From NCBI GenBank assembly GCA_019314005.1, contig JAFDAE010000028.1, positions 1 to 12,923 of the forward strand: a DNA stretch of 12,923 nt, given 5' to 3'. Shown here piece by piece: positions 1 through 7,424 of the stretch. The notes beneath the pieces are model-generated. The model had not been told where the DNA came from. It saw nothing but the letters and a program-made list of their open reading frames with translations, and searched no databases. A program made the translations under genes and the position numbers. The stretch is from Deltaproteobacteria bacterium (GTDB lineage Bacteria > Desulfobacterota > Desulfobacteria > C00003060 > C00003106). Numbering within the stretch: position 1 is the stretch's first letter; every line of letters starts with the position of its first letter.

Positions 1-30
1 AAAGTATTTTTTCAGTGCTGGTCATGTGTC

Positions 31-118
31 ATAAAAAATTGGATTTAAGAATTGAGGAATTGAGGGATTTAGGAATTGAAGGGTGTTAACATTTAATTCC
101 TCAACTCCTCAATTCCTT
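31..118 (-). terminator. Possible terminator after lpxK
   Basis: The inverted octamer array would form an AU-rich imperfect hairpin just after the lpxK stop on the minus strand. It is followed by AATTTTTTAT (plus positions 31-40), a short U-run. Position at the end of the eight-gene run suits a terminator. The stem is long, AT-rich and mismatched, unlike a classical compact GC-rich terminator, so this is a guess. Confidence 0.3.
41..118. repeat. Inverted octamer array at the lpxK 3' end
   Basis: On the plus strand five octamers related to GAATTGAG (41-80; the first and fourth degenerate) face three octamers of the complementary type AATTCCTC (95-118) across a 14-nt spacer. Read on the minus strand, GGAATTGA units come first and their complements follow, so the transcript leaving lpxK could fold into a long imperfect hairpin. 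The first unit supplies the lpxK stop codon (AAT TGA). Confidence 0.85.
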
Positions 119-1242
119 GATTTTGTTTTAATAAAATTTTCAAAGGCCGTTGTATCTTCCCCAAACAATATAGATATCACAAGAATCAATGTAGGAAAAG
201 ATGCCGAGAGTCTGTTCCCGATTCTTACATAATCCTTCTCTGTGGTAACGATATAATCAACATTAAGCCTCTGTGCTGTTTGTAAGATTTTTTCCAGATC
301 GCCATTCGCATACCGGTAGTGGTCCGGGAATGGTATAAATTTTACAATAGCAGCCCCGAGTTCGGAAAGCAGAGCAGTAAAATCTTCATTTTTGGCGATT
401 CCGGAAAAAGCAAGAACCTTGCGGTCTGTGAGAGTTTCTACATTATATGTCTTGCCGGTTACAGGCTCTCTTAGTCCGCTCGGAACATGAGAGCATTTGA
501 AAATAGGTTTCCCGGGTAGATGTTTTTGAATATCTCGAACACTATTGGTTGAGCCTTTAGATTGTTTATGCCGGGTCAGAACAACAGCATCTGCGCGTCT
601 TAGGTGCTCAATAGGTTCCCGGAGCGGCCCTCTTGGGATAAGATGCCCGTTGCCAAACGGTTTTTTGGCATCGCATAGACAAAGATTCAGATCACGTTTT
701 AGTTGAATGTGCTGAAAGGCATCATCAAGGAGTAAAATGTCAGGGTTGAATGTAAGAATAGCTTGTTTCCCGGCCCGATACCGATTACCTCCCACAACAA
801 CTGGAATCCCTTGTAGGCGGGTTGCCATTAGATAGGGTTCGTCACCGGCCTGTTCTACTCCCATGTGGATCGTTTTTCCATCGGAAACAATCCCACCGGT
901 TTTTTCAGCGCTCCCCCCATATCCCCGGCTGACTATGACCACCCGGCCCCCGGCCCGTTGCAGCAGATCTGCTACATATATGGCAAGGGGCGTCTTGCCG
1001 GTACCCCCAACCGTTAAATTCCCGATTGAGATCACCTTGCACGGCAGCCGTTTTGATTCTATAATTCCATTTTTATAAAAGGAGGTTCTAATACGAACAA
1101 TGGCCCTATAGGCAAGTGAAAAAAGATAGAGGATAAACTCCAACACTGACGAAAAAGGGGCTGTATCTGCCTTTTTAATGATTGCTTCAATTTTTTTTTT
1201 AAGAATTCCTACCAATTCCTCAATTCCCCAATTCTTTTTCAA
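109..1242 (-). CDS. lpxK: Tetraacyldisaccharide 4'-kinase LpxK
   Basis: LpxK phosphorylates the 4' position of the tetraacyl disaccharide 1-phosphate to give lipid IVA, at the inner face of the cytoplasmic membrane. The 377-residue protein has a hydrophobic N-terminal segment (about 33-50), a P-loop GNLTVGGTGKTP (74-85), SRGYGG (105-110), GDEP (133-136), LDDAFQH (172-178), PRGPLREP (203-210) and a late TTEKDYVRI, all typical of the family. It is the last gene of the LPS run and overlaps the end of waaA by 23 bp. The start is uncertain. The longest frame begins with TTG at 1242, with AAGG only 3 nt upstream; another TTG lies nine codons further on. No ATG is available, and alignment to relatives as I remember them needs the protein to begin before about residue 14. 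The first codons and the stop codon both lie inside octamer repeats. Confidence 0.96.
   Translation of the reverse strand: MKKNWGIEELVGILKKKIEAIIKKADTAPFSSVLEFILYLFSLAYRAIVRIRTSFYKNGIIESKRLPCKVISIGNLTVGGTGKTPLAIYVADLLQRAGGRVVIVSRGYGGSAEKTGGIVSDGKTIHMGVEQAGDEPYLMATRLQGIPVVVGGNRYRAGKQAILTFNPDILLLDDAFQHIQLKRDLNLCLCDAKKPFGNGHLIPRGPLREPIEHLRRADAVVLTRHKQSKGSTNSVRDIQKHLPGKPIFKCSHVPSGLREPVTGKTYNVETLTDRKVLAFSGIAKNEDFTALLSELGAAIVKFIPFPDHYRYANGDLEKILQTAQRLNVDYIVTTEKDYVRIGNRLSASFPTLILVISILFGEDTTAFENFIKTKSRN
1203..1234. repeat. Octamer array across the waaA/lpxK junction
   Basis: On the minus strand three clean octamers, GAATTGGG, GAATTGAG and GAATTGGT (1234 down to 1211), are followed by a partial unit. 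The array is coding in two frames at once: it encodes the last residues of WaaA (E-L-G-N-stop) and the first residues of LpxK (about N4 to V11). It belongs to the same unit family as the arrays at 41-118 and 2544-2591. Confidence 0.85.
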
Positions 1243-2536
1243 TCACCTTAAGTGTTTTTGCTACTGCCCCTCTATTTTCTTGAAGTACTTTGTAAGCTTG
1301 TTCCCCGACGGTTTTTGCCGCTTTCGGGTCAGCTAAAAGAGTTTCCGTTGCTTTCAGCAAGTGGTCGGCATTTTCAACCATTATAGCCCCTTTTGTTTGC
1401 ACAAGGGTATTGGCAATCCATTCAAAGTTGTGCATATAAGGACCAAAAAGTATCGGTTTTTTAAACAGCGCAGGTTCTATGGGGTTGTGACCTCCGTGTT
1501 TTATCAAACTTCCCCCTACAAAAACCGTGTCAGCGATTGCATATAGCCTCCTCAGTTCCCCAAGTGTGTCCACAATAATTATTTCTGGAGGATTGTCATA
1601 AACCCCGCCTGGGCTGGGTTTAAGAGCGGTTTTTAACGTTGAGGGAAGGCCTGCGTCCGCCAGCAAACTCTTTATCGATTCGGCTCGATCAGGATGCCTT
1701 GGCACAATAAGGGCCACCAAATCGGGGAATCTTTGTTTCAGCTCCTTGAGGGGATTTGCGAGGAGCTCTTCTTCTCCCGTGTGGGTACTTCCGGCCAAAA
1801 ACACCTTGTTGTTTTTTGAGATACCGAGTGATTCTCTTAACTGCACCCGTTCCGCATCCGGCACTGTTTCAAGGGGCAGGTCAAATTTTATATTCCCTGT
1901 GACTTCGATTCGTTCTCGTGGCGCGCCAATCTCCGCAAAGCGATCCGCGTCTTTTGGGGTTTGCATGCATAACCAGGAGAAATTGGAAAGAACCCACTCC
2001 ATAAAGAACGAGATCTTTTTGTACCTCTTGAATGAACGCGGAGAAATCCTTCCATTGACGAAGATCGCAGGTATTCCATTTTTTCTTATTTCAAAGAGAA
2101 AATTCGGCCAAATATCTGACTCAAATAGAACAAAGATAGCGGGATCTATCCTCTTGATGGCTCTTTTTACACTCCAGATAAAATCGTACGGAAATAAAAC
2201 GATTGCGTCGCATGTATTAGCCAATCGTTTTTTCGCGATTTCAAACCCGGTGTGGGTGGAGGCAGAGACAACAAGAGGATAATCAGGGAAGCGGCTTTTG
2301 ATCGATTGCGCCAACGGAACAGCCGATAATATTTCTCCCACTGAAATAGCATGAAGCCAGATAGGTTTGCGGGAAAATCGATTGGTGCGAAAGCCGATTC
2401 CAAGACGCTTTAGTACGGTTTTTTGCCTCTTTTCAAGGGTAAGGGCGCTTACTATGGTAATCGGGAGCGAGAGCACCATACCTACGAGAAGAAGGAGATT
2501 GTACAGAAGCGAGAGCATTGTTGACTTTGTGTTCAC
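1220..2536 (-). CDS. waaA: Kdo transferase WaaA (KdtA)
   Basis: WaaA transfers 3-deoxy-D-manno-octulosonate from CMP-Kdo to lipid IVA at the inner membrane. The 438-residue protein has an N-terminal membrane anchor (about 8-32) and the family motif WLHAISVGE (60-68), whose Glu68 matches the catalytic glutamate. It also has FESDIWPN (138-145), NGRIS (161-165), GSTHTGEEE (249-257), PRHPDR (279-284) and GGSLIKHGGHNPIEPA (341-356) of the GT-B C-terminal domain, which binds the nucleotide sugar. Length is normal. The start is GTG at 2536, chosen because GGAGG lies 10 nt upstream; an in-frame ATG six codons later is too far from it. That GGAGG is part of an octamer array. The stop codon comes from another array. 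Whether it adds one or more Kdo residues cannot be read from sequence. Confidence 0.97.
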   Translation of the reverse strand: MNTKSTMLSLLYNLLLLVGMVLSLPITIVSALTLEKRQKTVLKRLGIGFRTNRFSRKPIWLHAISVGEILSAVPLAQSIKSRFPDYPLVVSASTHTGFEIAKKRLANTCDAIVLFPYDFIWSVKRAIKRIDPAIFVLFESDIWPNFLFEIRKNGIPAIFVNGRISPRSFKRYKKISFFMEWVLSNFSWLCMQTPKDADRFAEIGAPRERIEVTGNIKFDLPLETVPDAERVQLRESLGISKNNKVFLAGSTHTGEEELLANPLKELKQRFPDLVALIVPRHPDRAESIKSLLADAGLPSTLKTALKPSPGGVYDNPPEIIIVDTLGELRRLYAIADTVFVGGSLIKHGGHNPIEPALFKKPILFGPYMHNFEWIANTLVQTKGAIMVENADHLLKATETLLADPKAAKTVGEQAYKVLQENRGAVAKTLKVIEKELGN

Positions 2537-2543
2537 CGTTTCA

Positions 2544-2591
2544 AATCCTCCAATTCCCCAATTCCTTAATCCCTCAATTTCCCAATTTTTC
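2544..2591. repeat. Octamer array filling the lptG/waaA gap
   Basis: The plus strand reads AATCCTCC, AATTCCCC, AATTCCTT, AATCCCTC, AATTTCCC and a final AATTTTTC: six units of exactly 8 bp. The array starts at the lptG stop codon and fills nearly the whole 54-bp gap to waaA. On the minus strand the unit nearest waaA reads GGAGGATT and provides the waaA ribosome binding site (complement of 2547-2551). Confidence 0.9.
2547..2551 (-). promoter_or_regulatory. Repeat-derived ribosome binding site of waaA
   Basis: GGAGG on the minus strand ends 10 nt before the GTG at 2534-2536. It is the only good Shine-Dalgarno match near the waaA start and decides for GTG over the ATG at 2516-2518. It is the variant part of an octamer unit whose siblings read GGGGAATT and AAGGAATT. 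Confidence 0.65.
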
Positions 2592-3667
2592 TATTGTTTC
2601 GTGTTTACAAGTAAGAACAAACCAATTGTCCCAAAAAGGATATTGGCAAACCAGGCTGCAACAATCGGCGGTACGACTCCTGAATAACCGATTGTTTGTG
2701 CTATTACACATGTTACCAGATAGAGTAGAATAATCCCGAGGCTTATCCCGATTCCTGTGGCTATGCCGACCCCCTTCTCTTTGCGGAGAGCAAGCGGAAT
2801 ACCGATCAGGCTCATTATGACACATATAAATGGGAAAGATAGCTTTATATGCATATCAACGAGATACCGGCGTGCGTCGTACCCTTCGTTAATAATTTTT
2901 GTTGCATATTCGCTTAACTCTGCGAACCCCATTTCATCTGAATATTTCACTTCCCTCTTGAAGTCGTCTGGGGTTTCGATAAGGTCGAAAATCTTATCTT
3001 GAAAAGTGATTATTTTGTAAGAGCCGTTTTCATCCGCCGTCTTTACAATCCCATTGTGAAAGGACCAGTGGTCTTTCTCCCAGGTTGCACTGTGAGCTTG
3101 GATGCGACGGACCAATCTAAAATCACTGTCCAATTGATTGATGATCACACCTTCCAAGGTGTTTGTCCTGCTGTTGAAACTTCGGATATTATAGATGGCG
3201 TTTTTCCCTTTATACCATAGTTGTTCGGATTTATAGATGAGTTCATGTGGTTTCTTTTTCACATGGCTTCTCCATATCGTATTTGCCTTGCGATTGGCAT
3301 AGGGAACGATAAATTCGCTGGTAGCAAAGCCTATTATAGTGATTATAAGCGCAACGGCAATAAAAGGGCTTCCGATCCTTAACAAACTGATTCCGTTTGC
3401 CTTCATGGCGATAATTTCATGCCTCCTGGAAAATATCCCCAGCGTAATAATTGTGGACATCAAAACTGCCATGGGAGCCATTTGCACGCTAACAAAAGGG
3501 ACTTTATGTATAAAATAGGTTAATGCATATTCGGTTGTCTTGGTTTCAATAAAGTCATCGATTTTTTCAAAAAAATCGACGAGCATATAGAGCATGACAA
3601 ACGCCAGGAACGTAATTGCAAATAACTTAAGAAATTCTGTGCTTATATATCGCGTGATAATTTTCAT
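2591..3667 (-). CDS. lptG: LPS export permease LptG
   Basis: LptG pairs with LptF in the inner-membrane LptB2FG ABC complex that pulls LPS out of the membrane toward the LptC/LptA bridge. The 358-residue protein has the YjgP/YjgQ layout: three N-terminal membrane segments (about 12-33, 55-78, 98-118), a periplasmic beta domain (about 120-260), and three C-terminal segments (about 270-356). Features favouring LptG over LptF are VDFFEKIDDF early on, LWYKGKNAIYNI in the periplasmic domain, and the GYSGVVPP stretch before the last helix. ATG at 3667 lies 9 nt after the lptF stop and has no strong ribosome binding site, so translation is probably coupled to lptF. The ATPase LptB is not in the window. 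Confidence 0.9.
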   Translation of the reverse strand: MKIITRYISTEFLKLFAITFLAFVMLYMLVDFFEKIDDFIETKTTEYALTYFIHKVPFVSVQMAPMAVLMSTIITLGIFSRRHEIIAMKANGISLLRIGSPFIAVALIITIIGFATSEFIVPYANRKANTIWRSHVKKKPHELIYKSEQLWYKGKNAIYNIRSFNSRTNTLEGVIINQLDSDFRLVRRIQAHSATWEKDHWSFHNGIVKTADENGSYKIITFQDKIFDLIETPDDFKREVKYSDEMGFAELSEYATKIINEGYDARRYLVDMHIKLSFPFICVIMSLIGIPLALRKEKGVGIATGIGISLGIILLYLVTCVIAQTIGYSGVVPPIVAAWFANILFGTIGLFLLVNTKQ

Positions 3668-3676
3668 AGTAACAGT

Positions 3677-4861
3677 TCAGCTCTCGTCACGTGAACGTAC
3701 AAATTGGCGAAGGCGTTCAGGCAGCCGATTTAAAAAACTCAAAAGCTTTATCGGTTCTTCTTTAGCAGCTTTTCGCACCATAAAAACTGTCAGAGCTCCG
3801 AGCAAAATATTCGGAAACCAAATCCCGAGTGCGGGGTTATAAGCGCCGGATTCACCGAAACTTTTTCCCGCAGCAAAGAGGATATAGTAAAGGAGGAAAA
3901 CGACAAGACCGAATGACACGCCTCCCGAAGATCCGGAGATCTTGGTCTGCATCCCAAGAGGCACGGCAATCAGGCCAAAAAGAATACAGGACAGAGGGAT
4001 AGCGAATTTTTTATGAAGCACCATTAAGAAAAGATTATATCGCATGCCCTTGGTCTCGTACGATTTGAGCTTGGCAATCAGTTCTGAGAGAGACATTTCG
4101 CTTTTTCCAAGTGCTTCTCCCTTTTTGTTTTTCATTAATTGCTGCAGATCGAGGGATAATTCATATTGACTGAACCAAATAGTATCAGAACTCGTCATGT
4201 CTTGACTATCGTAGTGGATATTGCCTTCGATCAGTTTAAGCGCCAATCTCTTTTGCTCGGTGTCGGAGACTATAACCCCTTTTTTAGCAACAATAGTATT
4301 TGAGAGTCGTGGATTTCTTTGGTCCGAAATAAAAATATCTTGCAAGAATTTTCCTGAAACGTCTACTTCATTGGCATAAATGACTATATTTTTAAAGTCG
4401 TCATTGAAATAGCGGGGTTTTATTCCAGCATATGCCCTTTCGCTTGCCACTGAATAAACCAGCTCATTGAAAGCGCGATTCCCTTTTGGCATGGCATAGA
4501 TAGCCATATAGCTTGCGCATAGATAAGTAAATACAGAAAGAACAACAACCGGTGGAAGGATCTGATAAAGGCTGATGCCGGAAGCCTTTATCGCGGCCAT
4601 TTCGTTATCATGAGATAGTCTTAAAAAGGTCAAAAGGACGGCTAACAGCGTGGAAATCGGCAATGTAAATACAAAGGAATAGGGTAGGGTATATAAAATT
4701 AAAAGACCTATTGCGGAAGGCGCTACCCCCTTATTTATTATGAGATCTGTAAATGTAAATACCTTTGTGACGAGGAGAACGAAAGTAAAGGTGATGATGC
4801 TGACAGCAAAAAACTGGAAAAGTTCTTTTAAGATATATCGATGAATAATACGGGGCATCAT
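3677..4861 (-). CDS. lptF: LPS export permease LptF
   Basis: LptF is the partner permease of LptG. At 394 residues it has the same three-helix, beta-domain, three-helix plan. Membrane segments lie at about 15-35, 52-80 and 100-122, then near 280-360, followed by a charged cytoplasmic tail. The cytoplasmic stretch ending the second helix, SHDNEMAAIKASGIS, corresponds to the coupling-helix region that meets LptB. The family assignment (YjgP/YjgQ) is firm; LptF rather than LptG rests on its longer length, the LPYSFVFTLPIS segment and its place ahead of an LptG-type gene. The start is ATG ATG at 4861; the first ATG overlaps the msbA stop by 4 nt (ATGA), a sign of translational coupling. I see no separate ribosome binding site. 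Confidence 0.9.
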   Translation of the reverse strand: MMPRIIHRYILKELFQFFAVSIITFTFVLLVTKVFTFTDLIINKGVAPSAIGLLILYTLPYSFVFTLPISTLLAVLLTFLRLSHDNEMAAIKASGISLYQILPPVVVLSVFTYLCASYMAIYAMPKGNRAFNELVYSVASERAYAGIKPRYFNDDFKNIVIYANEVDVSGKFLQDIFISDQRNPRLSNTIVAKKGVIVSDTEQKRLALKLIEGNIHYDSQDMTSSDTIWFSQYELSLDLQQLMKNKKGEALGKSEMSLSELIAKLKSYETKGMRYNLFLMVLHKKFAIPLSCILFGLIAVPLGMQTKISGSSGGVSFGLVVFLLYYILFAAGKSFGESGAYNPALGIWFPNILLGALTVFMVRKAAKEEPIKLLSFLNRLPERLRQFVRSRDES

Positions 4862-6609
4862 TTGTCGTTTTTAAACTGCAATTCATGAAGCTTAAAATAT
4901 ACGCCTTTTGCGGCAAGCAGCTCTGCGTGTTTCCCTTCCTCTATGATTTTTCCCTTTACGATTACAACTATCCTGTCTGCGTTGCGGACGGTAGAAAGGC
5001 GATGCGCAATCACGAAAGTGCTGCGTCCTTTCATAAGATTTTCAAGCGCCTTTTGCACAGCAAGCTCTGACTCCGTATCAAGCGCGGACGTTGCTTCGTC
5101 TAAAATCAGAATAGGAGCGTTTTTTAAGAGAGCGCGGGCGATGCAGATTCGCTGTTTTTCGCCGCCGGAAAGACGAGCTCCCATTTCTCCAACTATTGTG
5201 TCGAACCCCTCAGGAAGGGCTTTAATAAAATCATATGCGTATGCAGCCTTGGCAACCTGGATGATATCTTCCTTTGAAGCGTTCAAGTTACCGTAGGCAA
5301 TATTGTTTCGAATAGTATCGTTAAACAGGACGGTGTCTTGTGTAACCATAGCAATCTGCTTGCGCAATGACGCGAGAGTGATGTCCCTGATATCCGTATT
5401 ATCTACCATGATCGAGCCTTCGCATACATCATAGAAACGCGGGATCAGATTGACAAGGGATGTTTTCCCGCCCCCGCTTATCCCTACAAGAGCCAGCACC
5501 TCGCCGGCAGACACATGGAGGGTGATATTTTTCAGAACGAGAGCATTCTCATATTTAAACGATACATTACGAAAAGTTACAGAATGCCTTCCAGACGGGA
5601 TATTTTTAGCATTTTCCTTTTCCCGAACTTCCGGTTTTGTATCCATAATATCATAAACCCGCACTGCGGCAGACAGCCCTTCCTGCAGCGTATTGTTTAG
5701 TTTGCTCATCCTTTTTACCGGCTCATAGAGCATCAATACCGCTGCCATAAATGAAAAAAAAGTTCCAGGGGTTGCGGTTCCTTGGATGACCTTGTGTCCG
5801 CCATAAAAAACGACAAGGGCTATACCCACTGCTCCCAGTAAGTCCATGACAGACGGGGAAAGGGCACGTATTGTGACGGCCTTTATTTCATAGCGCAACA
5901 GACGTAATGTCCTCTGAAAGAACCGGTCACTTTCATAATCTTCCATCCCGAATATCTTGACGATTCTTGTCCCTGTGAAGGTTTCGTGCAGGAGGACGTT
6001 CAAGTCGCCGATTGCTTCCTGCCCCCTTGTTCTGGCACGACGCATCCTGTGGCCGAATTTTACAATGGGGATGGTTGCTATCGGAAAGATGATAATAGCC
6101 AAAAATGCAAGCTGCCAGTCACGGTAGAATACTACAAAAAGAAGAGCAATGACGGAAAAAAAGTCTTTAAGAATACCGGTTAGGGCATCGGAGAGCATAC
6201 CCTTAACAAGGCTGACGTCGTTGGTTATCCTGGACATTAGAACACCAGTTTTGTTCCTGGAAAAGAATGATAACGACAGGGCCTGTATGTGAGAATAAAG
6301 ATCGTCTCTTATTCGTTTGATAATACATTGTCCCATATAATTCATCAGGTAAGCCTGGCCAAAGTGGCAAACTCCTTTAAGAACATAAACGCCGACAATT
6401 GCGAGTGGAAGCAGCCTGAGCATGGCCGTATCTTTGCTGATAAAAATGTCGTCTATTACCGGCTTAAATAAAAAGGCAATTGCCGCTGTTGTGCCTGCGA
6501 CCCCAACCATACATATCATCGCAAATGCCAGACGTGTCCAATGGCCCTTTACAAGGGGCAGGAGTCGTTTTAAGAGATCTATATCGGAAGATTTGAGTTT
6601 CTTGTCCAT
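4858..6609 (-). CDS. msbA: Lipid A flippase MsbA, ABC exporter
   Basis: MsbA moves core-lipid A from the inner to the outer leaflet of the inner membrane using ATP. The 583-residue half-transporter has six membrane helices in residues 20-310. Its nucleotide-binding domain has Walker A GISGGGKT (376-383), Q-loop Gln424, signature LSGGEKQ (480-486), Walker B LILDEA (501-506) and H-loop His536. All catalytic residues are present, so it should be active as a homodimer. Sequence alone cannot exclude a multidrug exporter of the same family, but its position between lipid A genes and lptFG makes MsbA much more likely. ATG at 6609 fits the family N-terminus, yet no Shine-Dalgarno is visible upstream. 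A large palindrome separates it from the acyltransferase gene before it. Confidence 0.93.
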   Translation of the reverse strand: MDKKLKSSDIDLLKRLLPLVKGHWTRLAFAMICMVGVAGTTAAIAFLFKPVIDDIFISKDTAMLRLLPLAIVGVYVLKGVCHFGQAYLMNYMGQCIIKRIRDDLYSHIQALSLSFFSRNKTGVLMSRITNDVSLVKGMLSDALTGILKDFFSVIALLFVVFYRDWQLAFLAIIIFPIATIPIVKFGHRMRRARTRGQEAIGDLNVLLHETFTGTRIVKIFGMEDYESDRFFQRTLRLLRYEIKAVTIRALSPSVMDLLGAVGIALVVFYGGHKVIQGTATPGTFFSFMAAVLMLYEPVKRMSKLNNTLQEGLSAAVRVYDIMDTKPEVREKENAKNIPSGRHSVTFRNVSFKYENALVLKNITLHVSAGEVLALVGISGGGKTSLVNLIPRFYDVCEGSIMVDNTDIRDITLASLRKQIAMVTQDTVLFNDTIRNNIAYGNLNASKEDIIQVAKAAYAYDFIKALPEGFDTIVGEMGARLSGGEKQRICIARALLKNAPILILDEATSALDTESELAVQKALENLMKGRSTFVIAHRLSTVRNADRIVVIVKGKIIEEGKHAELLAAKGVYFKLHELQFKNDK

Positions 6610-6623
6610 ATCATTGACTATTG

Positions 6624-6653
6624 AATATAAGTTTTAGCAATAATTAACCGCAA
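6624..6653 (-). promoter_or_regulatory. Possible sigma-70 promoter for msbA
   Basis: On the minus strand TTGCGG (complement of 6648-6653) is followed after 18 nt by TATATT (complement of 6624-6629), a five-of-six match to the -10 box. The -35 box matches at three of six positions and lies in the outer end of the CGCAAAG palindrome. Transcription would start about 8 nt before the msbA ATG, which would fit the missing ribosome binding site. This is a weak, sequence-only prediction. Confidence 0.22.
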
Positions 6654-6735
6654 AGACGCAAAGATCGCAAAGTTTTAAAGAACATTAACAAAAATCTTTC
6701 ATTATCTTTCTTTGCGCCCTTTGCGTCTTTGCGGT
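6647..6735. repeat. CGCAAAGA palindrome between the DUF374 gene and msbA
   Basis: Two 26-nt arms, 6647-6672 and 6710-6735, match as inverted repeats at 24 of 26 positions around a 37-nt AT-rich loop. Each arm is itself built from CGCAAAG-type units with a period near 8 (CGCAAAGA, CGCAAAGA, TCGCAAAG). From memory, similar palindromes are scattered through many environmental bacterial genomes; I could not check this. It could fold into a very stable stem in RNA and act as a processing site or partial terminator inside the LPS run. There is no clear U-run after it. Confidence 0.9.
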
Positions 6736-6755
6736 GAGATAATCAGTTATAAATA

Positions 6756-7424
6756 TTACAAGATCACATGTCCATAGTGATTGTCTACCTGTTTTGTTAT
6801 ACGATTCAGTTCCTTCTCCAGTTGTACACAAAGTTCTTTTTCTTCTTTGGGCATACTATCTTTTGGAACAAAGATCGGGTTTCCGTAGATAAACGTCCCT
6901 TTTGTAAATGGATAAGGGAGTATGAACCTATCCCAACTGTCAAATGCCTTGATCCTTTGGGCGCTATAGCTTATTGGTATGATTGGATAGCCGGTCTTCC
7001 GTCCCAGGGCAATAACACCGGGTTGTACCTTATAACGGGGCCCCCGAGGGCCGTCTGGTATTATGCCGCCGGTACATCCTTCTTCCTTAAGAATTCGTAT
7101 CATATTTACCATGGCGCGTGCTCCCCCTCGTGAAGTGGACCCGCGTACAATACGATACCCCTGTAAGCTCGAAATTCGAGCAATAATCTCTCCGTCTTTT
7201 GAGTGGCTCACCATAATGGCCCCACCCCATCCTTGATAGAGATAACTGATCATAAGCAGTCTGGAATGCCAGAACACAAAAATGATCTTTTTGGATTCAA
7301 CCAGTTGTTGAACCGCTTCAAATCCAACGACCTGGATCCTCATGGACCCGAAGATCAGGTTGATAAGGCCCTTTCCTGCGAGACCTATAAGGCTGTATTT
7401 TAATTCCTCCAATTGTTCCGTCAC
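6756..7424 (-). CDS. DUF374 lipid acyltransferase, possibly LpxJ-like
   Basis: This 222-residue protein fits the DUF374 branch of the lysophospholipid acyltransferase superfamily. The conserved core is present: FWHSRLL with His53, SHSKDGE (73-79), RGSTSRGGARA (94-104) and IPDGPRGPR (122-130), with a short N-terminal hydrophobic segment. Some DUF374 proteins (LpxJ in Helicobacter and Campylobacter) add a secondary acyl chain to lipid A in place of LpxL/LpxM. The position directly between lpxB and msbA, with no LpxL-type gene in the window, makes that role plausible here, but it is inferred. The start is GTG at 7424, sharing one base with the lpxB stop (TAGTG), with GAGG 8 nt upstream. The second to eighth codons contain an AATTGGAGGAATT stretch resembling the octamer repeat family. 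Confidence 0.9.
   Translation of the reverse strand: MTEQLEELKYSLIGLAGKGLINLIFGSMRIQVVGFEAVQQLVESKKIIFVFWHSRLLMISYLYQGWGGAIMVSHSKDGEIIARISSLQGYRIVRGSTSRGGARAMVNMIRILKEEGCTGGIIPDGPRGPRYKVQPGVIALGRKTGYPIIPISYSAQRIKAFDSWDRFILPYPFTKGTFIYGNPIFVPKDSMPKEEKELCVQLEKELNRITKQVDNHYGHVIL

Noticed and set aside
1746..2282. 178-codon plus-strand open frame opposite waaA
   Set aside because: It lies wholly antisense to a confidently assigned waaA and shows no recognisable domain; it is a shadow frame.
4858..6609. MsbA reading as a drug-efflux or toxin ABC exporter
   Set aside because: The domain layout fits either, but the lipid A and lptFG neighbours favour the flippase; there is no accessory peptidase or immunity gene.
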